From: an uncultured Lachnospiraceae bacterium
GTDB lineage: Bacteria > Bacillota > Clostridia > Lachnospirales > Lachnospiraceae
Direction: 5' to 3'
Assembly (NCBI GenBank): GCA_959022495.1
Contig: CAUEYX010000006.1
Location: 62,001-126,000, forward strand
Length of the DNA: 64,000 nucleotides
Made by a program: the position numbers and the translations under genes. Positions 32,464 to 40,089 of this stretch are shown here, one piece after another (positions within the stretch are counted from its first letter, which is position 1; each line of letters opens with the position of its first letter). The notes under the pieces are model-generated. The model was not told where the DNA came from. It saw only the letters and a list, made by a program, of their open reading frames with translations, and did no database searches.

Positions 32464-33042
32464 TCATTCTATCTCAGCACTTTCGATGTCAGCAACAGTT
32501 ATCAACGAATCTTTCTGTAAATACTTGATTGCTTTCAGCGCATATTCATGTGCTTCTTTGCTCGAGCCGGCAACCGCATCAGTTACAACCTTAATATAAT
32601 AGTCGTGTTGATGGGCGTCTACCGCTGTATAATGAATACAGACATCTGTCAGCCCACCGATTAGATACAAGGTGTCCACATGAAGCCCTTTTAGCAGAAT
32701 TTCCAAGTCCGTTCCGAAGAACGCGCTGTATCTTCTTTTAGAAATCAGGTATTCTCCCTTAATGGGATATGTCAATTTTGCATAATCTGTATATGGCGAA
32801 TCCTCGATACAGTGAATGGATTCTGCTCCGTCCAATTCTCGTCCGAAATCCACCATATCAGGTCTGTGAACTTCCTTGATTTGGATGACAGGCAAATTGT
32901 TTGCACGAAAAACATCTAAAACTTGTTTAGCATTACGAATGCATTTCCATTCCGGTGCATCCACATTTTCCGTCGTCATTTCCCTAAAATCTTCTTGTTG
33001 TATATCTATTACAAGTAATGCGCTCTTTTTGCTTATCTTCAT
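32464..33042 (-). CDS. Isochorismatase-family cysteine hydrolase, copy 2
   Basis: This 192-aa paralogue of the gene at 25969 has the same catalytic Asp13, Lys102 and Cys135 and identical flanks of each. The 13 differences are mostly near the N-terminus, so both copies should be active. GGAGGAATT precedes the ATG. Here the gene has its own intergenic region with a palindrome (33098-33121), whereas copy 1 is fused behind a gene remnant. It is the gene of the cassette nearest to rlmH. Confidence 0.9.
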   Translation of the reverse strand: MKISKKSALLVIDIQQEDFREMTTENVDAPEWKCIRNAKQVLDVFRANNLPVIQIKEVHRPDMVDFGRELDGAESIHCIEDSPYTDYAKLTYPIKGEYLISKRRYSAFFGTDLEILLKGLHVDTLYLIGGLTDVCIHYTAVDAHQHDYYIKVVTDAVAGSSKEAHEYALKAIKYLQKDSLITVADIESAEIE

Positions 33043-33097
33043 TTTAATTCCTCCATTATCCGTTCATTTTTGTAACATGAAATAGAATAATGGAGAT

Positions 33098-33121
33098 AAT
33101 CAATATCTATCCATATTGATT
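33098..33121. promoter_or_regulatory. Palindrome upstream of hydrolase copy 2
   Basis: Perfect 9-bp inverted repeat AATCAATAT/ATATTGATT (33098-33106, 33113-33121) with a 6-nt centre, 55 nt before the start codon: an operator candidate. No consensus promoter is evident around it. Confidence 0.4.
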
Positions 33122-33214
33122 CCAAGTGCCTCGCTCATTTCATCACCTCAAATCTCAATTTATCATCTGTCTGCTCTCTTCCCGAATTATCTCTCATCAC
33201 ATCATGGCGGTGAA

Positions 33215-33246
33215 AAACCGCACTTATTTATGATACGGCTCTCCAT
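33215..33246. repeat. Attachment-like site A at the rlmH 3' end
   Basis: This is the last seven to eight codons of rlmH plus its stop (minus strand GGAGAGCCGTATCATAAATA followed by AGTGCGGTTT). It is repeated at 30214-30245 with one mismatch. The GTATCATAAATAA core followed by TGCGG closely resembles the staphylococcal SCC attachment site at the end of orfX/rlmH, as I remember it. Confidence 0.75.
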
Positions 33247-33703
33247 TTATTATCCGATACCCCCGATACACCTGCTCCAGCAGCACCACCCGCATCAGCT
33301 GGTGCGGAAATGTCATCTTAGAAAAACTAAGCGCGAAGTCCGAGCGTTTCAGCACTTCTTTCCCCAGTCCGATAGAGCCGCCGATGACAAATGCGATGCT
33401 GCTCTTTCCCTGCAGGCCCAGACGCTCGATCTTGTCGGCGAATTCCTCTGATGTGAGCATCTTCCCATTGATCTCTAAAGTGATGACATACATATCATCC
33501 TTGATATACTTGAGGATGCGCTCTCCCTCTTTCGCGCGGATCGCGTCTTCCTGCGCTTCACCTGCCTGATCCGGAGTCTTCTCATCTGCCACCTCGATGA
33601 TCTCCAGCTTACAGTATCTGCTCAGCCGCTTGCTGTATTCCGCAATCGCGTCCCGTAAGTATTTCTCTTTGATCTTTCCCACTGTTATCACTGATATCTT
33701 CAT
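33224..33703 (-). CDS. rlmH: 23S rRNA pseudouridine-1915 N3-methyltransferase
   Basis: This SPOUT-class methyltransferase acts on Psi1915 in helix 69 of 23S rRNA within the 70S ribosome. The protein starts MKISVITVGKIKEKYL and has the knot signatures FVIGGSIGLGKEVLKRSDFA and FSKMTFPHQLMRVVLLEQVYRGYRI, ending GEPYHK. Length 159 aa, exactly the family norm, with the start at ATG 33703. The gene remains intact because the attachment repeat restores its end. Accessory DNA begins at its stop codon. Confidence 0.96.
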   Translation of the reverse strand: MKISVITVGKIKEKYLRDAIAEYSKRLSRYCKLEIIEVADEKTPDQAGEAQEDAIRAKEGERILKYIKDDMYVITLEINGKMLTSEEFADKIERLGLQGKSSIAFVIGGSIGLGKEVLKRSDFALSFSKMTFPHQLMRVVLLEQVYRGYRIINGEPYHK

Positions 33704-33846
33704 TTGTTTTCCTCTGTTATTTTTCTCTGCTCTCTTTTTTTGACAGCGCTGGTGCATAAAAGGATCGCCTCAAACCGTATCATTCCGACGCTGCTCTGAC
33801 AAACCGGTCAAATATTCCACTGTATATTCTGTCAGATATTTCTCGC

Positions 33847-34722
33847 TCAGAGGTCCCACAGCGTCATCTGCTCTCCTGCATTTTTATCTTCAAATTTGTA
33901 CATATATTGGAAGATTTCCTTGTTACTGTGCATGATTCCGCTCTCTTCACACTTTTGATGGAACAGCTCCATCAATTCCGCCTGCCTGGGACTTATCACT
34001 TCATACCGATTTCCATATTCTGATATGTATTTTTCCTTTAATCCCGGAAACAGGCGGTCTAGACTTTTATAAAAATATTCCCGGTTTCCCTCCCGGAGCG
34101 TCAATCCCATTCCATAACAAATCACGCCTTTCACTCCTGCCTGCGCGCAGGCGGTTACGATACCCGAGATATTTTCCCGGGTGTCGTTGAGAAAGGGAAG
34201 AATCGGCGAGAGCCATACCACGGTTGGAATCCCTGCGGCATGCATTTCTCTCAGCACGTTCACCCGCTGGCTTGTAGTGCAGACGCCCGGTTCGATCTTC
34301 CTGCAAAGGCTGTCGTCATATGTGGTCAATGTCATCTGAACGACCGCCTTTGTCTTATCATTAATTTCTTTCAAAAGATCCAGGTCCCGCAGAATCCGAT
34401 CAGACTTCGTCTGGATGGCAGCCCCGAAACCATATTCAGAGATCAAGGACAGCGCCTTACGCACATTCTGTAATTCCATCTCCAGAGGAATATACGGATC
34501 TGTCATAGCCCCGGTCCCGATCATACATTTCTTCCGTTTCCGCCGGAGTGCTCCTTCTAAGAGCCAAACGGCATTTTCCTTAACTTCGATATCCTCAAAG
34601 TCATGCTCCATATGATAGCATCTGCTTCTGGAATCGCAGTAAATGCATCCGTGAGTGCACCCGCGGTATAGATTCATCCCATTACCTGCCGATAAAATTC
34701 CTTTCACCTTTACCAGATGCAT
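33847..34722 (-). CDS. SPL-family radical SAM protein
   Basis: This 291-aa radical SAM protein has the cluster motif C-x3-C-x2-C as RGCTHGCIYCDSRSRCY at about residues 20-36, followed by VKENAVWLLEGALRRKRKKCMIGTGAMTDPYIPLE. It belongs to the spore-photoproduct-lyase-like (Rv2578c-type) family. The true reaction is unknown; the repair-specific C-terminal cysteine of SplB is not apparent. The start at 34722 (MHLVKVKG) follows GGAGG by 9 nt and lies inside the end of the tocopherol-cyclase-like gene (41-bp overlap), which indicates coupled translation. Confidence 0.85.
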   Translation of the reverse strand: MHLVKVKGILSAGNGMNLYRGCTHGCIYCDSRSRCYHMEHDFEDIEVKENAVWLLEGALRRKRKKCMIGTGAMTDPYIPLEMELQNVRKALSLISEYGFGAAIQTKSDRILRDLDLLKEINDKTKAVVQMTLTTYDDSLCRKIEPGVCTTSQRVNVLREMHAAGIPTVVWLSPILPFLNDTRENISGIVTACAQAGVKGVICYGMGLTLREGNREYFYKSLDRLFPGLKEKYISEYGNRYEVISPRQAELMELFHQKCEESGIMHSNKEIFQYMYKFEDKNAGEQMTLWDL

Positions 34723-35638
34723 GCTCTTCCACCTCCCATTCCGCGGCAGCACAATTTGTCTTTTCCTTCCACACAATCCTGTCTTCATATGTCAACCTGT
34801 ATTCTGCCCTGCATGCGATCTCTTCCCGGACTCTGCGTGTCATTTTCCCATTGTTCGGGGCATTTAACACATTTCCCCGGCTTTCCGGAAGGCGCACTCT
34901 TATCATAGACTTTCCTTGACGGATAATCAGTTCTCCCGACTCCATCTTTCGCACAGACGCACCGAGATAAGTGGCGAACCTGTATTGCTTTCCGTGCCGC
35001 AGCAGGATTCCCGTCGTTCCTGTAAAGCATCGTCCCAAACAGGGGATACTTGCCGCCGCTGCCATAAAAGAACCCCCATCAAGAAAATGCTGGGTCCATA
35101 CATATTTCTTGGGAAAGGATCTGCCGCTGTCCCCTTCCATATATCCCCGTCCATCCGAGAACTTCAGCCTCTGCCCGTCCACTTCCAGCTCTCCATTTAC
35201 ACAGTGTTCCATACTGTATACCGCATGTCTGCACTCCATGCCGGGGACAAAGCGAAAAGGCCCCATGATATCATATGCCGGCGCTGTAAACGGACCGAAT
35301 CTCAGGATACCCTTTATACAGCGGGTATCTGCACAGACAAAACCCAGGCTGTCCGTACCGGATATGCCGGAAGCGACTGCCATCTGCTTCCTGCCCGCCT
35401 CAAGATTCAGCCGGATTCCACTCTTTGAAAATATGTTTTCCCCAATCTGCATGATGCCTTTTGCGCGGTTCATCCGAAACTGCTGGATCGGAAAATTCTG
35501 ATTCCAGCTTCCCTGCTCCGTGAGCACCTGGATCGAACAGGACCATTTTCCTCTTGACCGGTGTACCGCCGGGATCACCGCCGCCATTCCGTCCTCTCCC
35601 TGACATCGAAAATACCAGCCGTAAAAATAATCACTCAT
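34682..35638 (-). CDS. Tocopherol cyclase-like protein
   Basis: This 318-aa protein starts MSDYFYGWYFRCQGEDG and has the family signatures GYMEGDSGRSFPKKYVW and TQHFLDGGSFMAAAASIP of the tocopherol-cyclase/lipocalin-like fold. Family members in plants cyclise prenyl quinols, but many bacterial ones have no known substrate, and tocopherol synthesis is not expected in an anaerobe. It overlaps the FAD/Rieske gene by 8 bp and the radical SAM gene by 41 bp, which suggests that the three products work together. Confidence 0.8.
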   Translation of the reverse strand: MSDYFYGWYFRCQGEDGMAAVIPAVHRSRGKWSCSIQVLTEQGSWNQNFPIQQFRMNRAKGIMQIGENIFSKSGIRLNLEAGRKQMAVASGISGTDSLGFVCADTRCIKGILRFGPFTAPAYDIMGPFRFVPGMECRHAVYSMEHCVNGELEVDGQRLKFSDGRGYMEGDSGRSFPKKYVWTQHFLDGGSFMAAAASIPCLGRCFTGTTGILLRHGKQYRFATYLGASVRKMESGELIIRQGKSMIRVRLPESRGNVLNAPNNGKMTRRVREEIACRAEYRLTYEDRIVWKEKTNCAAAEWEVEEHASGKGERNFIGR

Positions 35639-37118
35639 GATGAATGCCCTCCTGCGCCGGGCCTTCTAAAAGATTCCCTTTATAATCAAAACGCGACCCA
35701 TGGCAGGGACAGTCCCATGTCTTTTCATCGGGATTCCATGCCAGCTCACACCCCAGATGCGGACACACGATATCCACCTGATAGATCCTGCCTTCCTCTG
35801 ATTTATAAGCGCCCACCTTACCCCGGATGGTTTCGATATCAGCCTCTTTGTCTCCTTCCTCAATGGTGCTGCTGTCCCTTACTGCTTCCACGATCGCGCC
35901 CTGCCCCGGCTCGATCTGGCTGGCTGCTTCTGCCGGAATATGAAAGAACCGTTTTGTCAGTCCCTTCACCGCCGTCCCGCTGTCCTTTATAATCTGCGGG
36001 ATCTCTTCCGCCGAGAATCTGGACGGCGAGAAAGCCGCCTCGTACGAGTTCTTTCTGCCACAGATTCTATCCCGGATCAGCATTGCCGACACCATGGAGG
36101 AAGTCATCCCCCACTTTTGGAAACCCGTGGCCACCAGCCAGTCAGGGCGGTCTTTTGCATACTGTCCAACAAACGGGATCTGATCTGCTGTCACGCAGTC
36201 CTGCGCAGACCAGAATGCCGCCTCGACGCTGTCAGGATAGAGCTCCTGGGCCATCTGGCGGAGACCCGCATACCTGCCGCCTTCTTTGTTCTCTCCCGTA
36301 CGGTGTCCCTGTCCGCCAAGCAGAAGATACTTCCCGTACTGTCTGAATGAAAGCGTGTCCTCTCCCGCTCCGATGTACATACCCTTCAATGACTCTGCCT
36401 GCTCCAGCGCAAGGACATACGATCGTTCCTGATGCATTCTCGTGAAATACATTCCCGGAAAATTGACGAACGGGAAATGTGTGGCAAAGATAATTTTTTC
36501 TGCGTGTACGCTCCCACCGGGTGTTTTTACCGTATGCTCTCCCACCTCTTTCACAGGGCTGTCCTCATATATGGCAGTCTTCTCCGCAATCCCGCTTATG
36601 AATTTCAGTGGATGAAACTGTGCTTGATGAGAAAAACGTACGGCTCCCGCACATGGCACCGGAATCTCAATCTCTTTTACATAGTCTGCCCTGATCCCAA
36701 GGTCAGACGCCGCCTCCGCTTCCTGTTTCAGCTTGTCCGCATCTTGGGAATAGACATAGGAATTCGTCTCCTCAAATTCACAATCGATTTTCTCTTTCTG
36801 GATGACTCGTTTATATTCTTCCACTGCTTTCTGATTGGCCTGAACGTATCGGGAAGCAGTCTCTCTGCCCTTTTTCTCAATAAATGTCTTACAAAACATC
36901 CCATGCTGGGATGTGATCTTTGCGGTGGTATTCTTTGTCTGTCCTCCGCCGATTCGCTCTGCCTCCAGAAGAACAGCATGAACTCCCGCCTGCTTCAGCT
37001 GATATGCAATAAGGATTCCTGCCATTCCTCCGCCGATCACCACGGCTTCCGTCTCAATATCTTCCCACAGCGGTTCCCGTTTCCTAATCTCACAGGTCTT
37101 GCTCCAGATCGATTCCAT
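35631..37118 (-). CDS. FAD-dependent oxidoreductase with Rieske domain
   Basis: This 495-aa protein has an N-terminal FAD-binding Rossmann motif VIGGGMAGILIAYQLKQAG (residues 27-45), a DAO-like oxidoreductase body with KNTTAKITSQHG, and a C-terminal Rieske [2Fe-2S] domain with CPHLGCELAWN and CPCHGSRFDYKG (about residues 440-480). The architecture matches the cluster of FAD-Rieske oxidoreductases found in Firmicutes, thought to act on small amines or quinone-like substrates. It is the first gene of the three-gene overlapping operon. Confidence 0.9.
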   Translation of the reverse strand: MESIWSKTCEIRKREPLWEDIETEAVVIGGGMAGILIAYQLKQAGVHAVLLEAERIGGGQTKNTTAKITSQHGMFCKTFIEKKGRETASRYVQANQKAVEEYKRVIQKEKIDCEFEETNSYVYSQDADKLKQEAEAASDLGIRADYVKEIEIPVPCAGAVRFSHQAQFHPLKFISGIAEKTAIYEDSPVKEVGEHTVKTPGGSVHAEKIIFATHFPFVNFPGMYFTRMHQERSYVLALEQAESLKGMYIGAGEDTLSFRQYGKYLLLGGQGHRTGENKEGGRYAGLRQMAQELYPDSVEAAFWSAQDCVTADQIPFVGQYAKDRPDWLVATGFQKWGMTSSMVSAMLIRDRICGRKNSYEAAFSPSRFSAEEIPQIIKDSGTAVKGLTKRFFHIPAEAASQIEPGQGAIVEAVRDSSTIEEGDKEADIETIRGKVGAYKSEEGRIYQVDIVCPHLGCELAWNPDEKTWDCPCHGSRFDYKGNLLEGPAQEGIHHE

Positions 37119-37168
37119 ACGATGCCTCCTATTGGGTTTTATCTATAAGATTTCCCGTAGAAGGCAGT

Positions 37169-39229
37169 TTATGCGTTTTTCACCTCATATACATACAGTT
37201 CATGGAGCGCTCTTGTCGCACAGATGTACTCTGCCTGTTCTGCCAGCGGGTTCTCCTTCCTCCCGCGGACAGCGAATACCTGATCGAATTCCAGTCCCTT
37301 TGCCAGATAAAAGGTGGTTACAGTCAGCCCTTTTTTAAACGCGGAGCTGTCCCTGTCCACGTAGCATGCTTCCACTCCTCTGTTCTTCAGCAGACGATAA
37401 ATGTCAAAAGCTTCTTCCTCCGTCATGGTGATGACCGCAGCGGTCTCGAATCTTCCGTCTTCTCTGTCCAAAGCTTCTGCGGACTGCGCTGCAATTTCTC
37501 TGAGCATGTCTTCCTCCGTGGAGAAGCTTTTCACCTCTACGTCTTTTCCGTGGCGCTCCAGGAGCTCAATATCTGTTACCCCGCTGATTTTTTCTGCGTA
37601 CGTGGCAATCTCCCATGTATTGCGGTAACTTTTGTTCATGATAATGGTGCGGATGCCTTTTCCAAATATTTTCGGCAGAAATTTCAGCACATCGTGCTGT
37701 TCCTTGTCAAGTGTCTGCGCGCGGTCGCCTAAGATTGTCATCCGGCAGTTGAACAATCCCTGAAGAATCACATACTGCAGGTAAGAATAATCCTGCATCT
37801 CGTCAATGACCAGATGTTTGATATTCTTGTGGGCATTTCCCCCGGTAAGCCTGTATTTCAGATACAGCATCGGAAATACATCCTCATAAGGAACCTTTCT
37901 TTTCTCGTACGGCACATCAGAGAGGTTTTCCTGCCCGCAGGCTTCCATCAGTCGATTGTATATCTCGTAAATATCCTTCGTCACATACATGCTGTCAAAT
38001 TTACGCTGAAGAAACTCTCTGTCCTCTTCCTCAATATCTCGTCCCCGCAGTGTCTCATAAGAATCAATGAAATAATCCATCACTGCGTCCATCCGTTTCA
38101 GGATAGGTGTTTCATAAAACTTGTCATAAAACAGCCGGATGATCTCTTCCTCAGAAAGTTTCATCCCTCGGAATTCAATGTCCTTAAACTCCATCAGGCT
38201 GTCTTCTTCCACCGCGAGAAATCCTTCCACCTGCCCTGCAAAGTCCGCTGACTGTTTTTCGCGGAAACGCTCATCTGCCGCCTTATCCGGAAACCGCATC
38301 ATCCGCTCCAAATGGTCATACCGGTCCTCACAGTCGGGCGCTGTACATTTCAGCTCCTTGTAGGCAAACAGGTCAAAGCTCATCTCCCGGATATTTTCCT
38401 CTCCCAGCTCAGGCAGGATATGTGAAATATAATCCGCAAACACACTGTTTGGGGAAAGGATGAGCACATTCGATGATTTCAAGTTCTTCCTGTCATGATA
38501 CAGAAGATAAGCGATACGATGGAGAGCGATAGATGTCTTGCCGCTTCCGGCCGCTCCCTGTATCACCAAAATCCGGTCTTTCGTATTACGGATAATTTCA
38601 TTCTGCTCTTTCTGGATCGTGCGAACGATGCTTTTCAGCTGAGCGTCCCCGCTGTTTCCCAGTTCCTGTTTCAAGATCTCATCATCGATCTTTACATCGC
38701 TCTCAAAGCCGTAGAGCATCTTTCCACCGCGGATCTTATACTGCCACTTTGCCTCAATATCACCGCAGATCACACCTGACGGCGCTTCATAGGAAGCCGG
38801 ACCTTTGTCATAATCATAGAACAGACCACTTACCGGAGCACGCCAGTCATAAATGAGAGGCGTCATCCCCGCCCGCTCCGCGAAATTCCCGATACCGATA
38901 TAAAAAGGCTCCGCTTCCTCTTCGCCCTCGAAACGAAAATCTACTCTGCCGAAAAAGGGAGAATCTGTCATCTTACGGTACCGCTGCATCAGCTTCACCT
39001 TTTCTTCATTCGCATTCACCTGATGCAGAAGGGCCTGGCGGTTGTCATAATCCTCATACCCGTACTGGTCCATCTCTGTATAGTTTTCCCAGTAATACTC
39101 GTGCATGTTTTCAATCTCTTTGAGTCCCTCGTCAAGCTCCTTATCCAGCTTCTCTAATCTCTCCTTCAGCTTCTCATTTATATCCTCAAGAAAACGAGTA
39201 CTGTCAAAACATCTGCTGTTTTTTTCCAT
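37169..39229 (-). CDS. HelD-like RNA polymerase recycling ATPase / UvrD-type helicase
   Basis: This 686-aa superfamily-1 ATPase has an N-terminal coiled coil (ERLEKLDKELDEGLKEIENM, about residues 15-60), Walker A VIQGAAGSGKTSIALHRIAYL (about 218-238), motif II-like LVIDEMQDYSYLQY and a C-terminal 1B/2B region ending in ATRALHELYVYEV. The layout is that of HelD, which dissociates stalled RNA polymerase; it could also be a UvrD-type helicase. The ATG at 39229 has GAGGAG upstream. Transcription starts from an extended -10 promoter with a palindrome. Confidence 0.88.
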   Translation of the reverse strand: MEKNSRCFDSTRFLEDINEKLKERLEKLDKELDEGLKEIENMHEYYWENYTEMDQYGYEDYDNRQALLHQVNANEEKVKLMQRYRKMTDSPFFGRVDFRFEGEEEAEPFYIGIGNFAERAGMTPLIYDWRAPVSGLFYDYDKGPASYEAPSGVICGDIEAKWQYKIRGGKMLYGFESDVKIDDEILKQELGNSGDAQLKSIVRTIQKEQNEIIRNTKDRILVIQGAAGSGKTSIALHRIAYLLYHDRKNLKSSNVLILSPNSVFADYISHILPELGEENIREMSFDLFAYKELKCTAPDCEDRYDHLERMMRFPDKAADERFREKQSADFAGQVEGFLAVEEDSLMEFKDIEFRGMKLSEEEIIRLFYDKFYETPILKRMDAVMDYFIDSYETLRGRDIEEEDREFLQRKFDSMYVTKDIYEIYNRLMEACGQENLSDVPYEKRKVPYEDVFPMLYLKYRLTGGNAHKNIKHLVIDEMQDYSYLQYVILQGLFNCRMTILGDRAQTLDKEQHDVLKFLPKIFGKGIRTIIMNKSYRNTWEIATYAEKISGVTDIELLERHGKDVEVKSFSTEEDMLREIAAQSAEALDREDGRFETAAVITMTEEEAFDIYRLLKNRGVEACYVDRDSSAFKKGLTVTTFYLAKGLEFDQVFAVRGRKENPLAEQAEYICATRALHELYVYEVKNA

Positions 39230-39312
39230 TTCCCCTATCTCCTCTATCTTTTTTGTAACTGCTATTATTCTTTCCAAGCAGTGGCTCCCGGTAGAATCCC
39301 TGCGAAGCAGGA

Positions 39313-39358
39313 CAGGACGACTCAGCCGTCCTGGATCGCACATCGTGCGATCATTATA
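39313..39358 (-). promoter_or_regulatory. helD-like gene promoter with abutting palindromes
   Basis: On the minus strand, an extended -10 (TGGTATAAT; TATAAT at 39353-39358) directly abuts a perfect 8-bp palindrome GATCGCAC-GAT-GTGCGATC (39334-39352) at the expected start point. A second 7-bp hairpin follows (CAGGACG/CGTCCTG, arms 39313-39319 and 39327-39333). The -35 is weak. An operator at +1 is likely. Confidence 0.6.
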
Positions 39359-39445
39359 CCATGTATTTTTTGAAAAGAAATCACAAATTAGTCATATTTC
39401 TTTTTTATAATATACTCTAATATCTGAAAGAAATGAGGTAAACCA

Positions 39446-39994
39446 ATGAAAAAGGAAAACAGAAAAATGGCCCAGCAGCGCCGGGCCGAAGAGCGCCGTA
39501 AAAAAGAATTCCGCAGGAAAGTAAGCAAAGCCCTTGTAATCGGTATTCCATCCCTGGCGGTCCTGATCCTTGTGGTCGTGATCATCGTAGACGCGTTTAA
39601 CAATAAGGACGCCTCAAGCCAGGCCACTGACACAAACACAGAAAGTACGTCGGACACTTCCGGCACGGATAACAGTACTGACACAGCTTCTGACAGTAGT
39701 TCTTCCGCCTACTCTACAGACACTTCTCTCACTGTGGCAGATGGAGATACCGTCAATATTGATTATGTGGGAACCGTGGATGGTGTTGAGTTCGACGGAG
39801 GCAGTACGCAGGGTATGGGAACGGATCTTACGATCGGTTCAGGACTTTATATTGATGATTTTGAAGAGCAGCTTATCGGAGCGCATCCCGGGGACACAGT
39901 GGAAGTAAATGTTACCTTCCCCGATTCATACGGAGTCGAAGAACTGAATGGAAAAGACGCTGTATTTACTGTAACAGTAAACGGCATCTATTAA
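39446..39994 (+). CDS. Membrane-anchored FKBP-type peptidyl-prolyl isomerase
   Basis: This 182-aa protein has a basic N-terminus (MKKENRKMAQQRRAEERRKK), a membrane anchor (residues 31-48, IPSLAVLILVVVIIV), a Ser/Thr/Asp-rich linker (about 55-95) and an FKBP domain at the C-terminus: DGDTVNIDYVGTVDGVEFDGG, then TVEVNVTFPDSYGVEELNGK. It should face outside and assist folding of secreted proteins. It lies divergently from the helD-like gene, and a TATAAT lies 27 nt upstream of the ATG. Confidence 0.9.
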   Translation: MKKENRKMAQQRRAEERRKKEFRRKVSKALVIGIPSLAVLILVVVIIVDAFNNKDASSQATDTNTESTSDTSGTDNSTDTASDSSSSAYSTDTSLTVADGDTVNIDYVGTVDGVEFDGGSTQGMGTDLTIGSGLYIDDFEEQLIGAHPGDTVEVNVTFPDSYGVEELNGKDAVFTVTVNGIY

Positions 39995-40040
39995 TAAAAA
40001 TGAGTTGTGCGTAAAATCATCCAGTGTATGATTCGATCTT

Positions 40041-40072
40041 AAAACGGGACGCAAGCCTGCATCCCGTTTTTT
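40041..40072 (+). terminator. Bidirectional terminator between FKBP and NfnB genes
   Basis: A perfect 9-bp stem AAAACGGGA/TCCCGTTTT (40041-40049 and 40062-40070) with a further three inner pairs is followed by TTTTTT on the plus strand. The 3' side on the minus strand is less T-rich. It ends the FKBP gene and probably also the NfnAB operon. Confidence 0.85.
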
Positions 40073-40089
40073 CCTATCTTGAATTCACA

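Noticed and set aside
26914..33215. A recombinase gene inside the rlmH-linked cassettes
   Set aside because: All readings in both units were inspected; none shows a serine or tyrosine recombinase motif, so mobility would need an enzyme from elsewhere.
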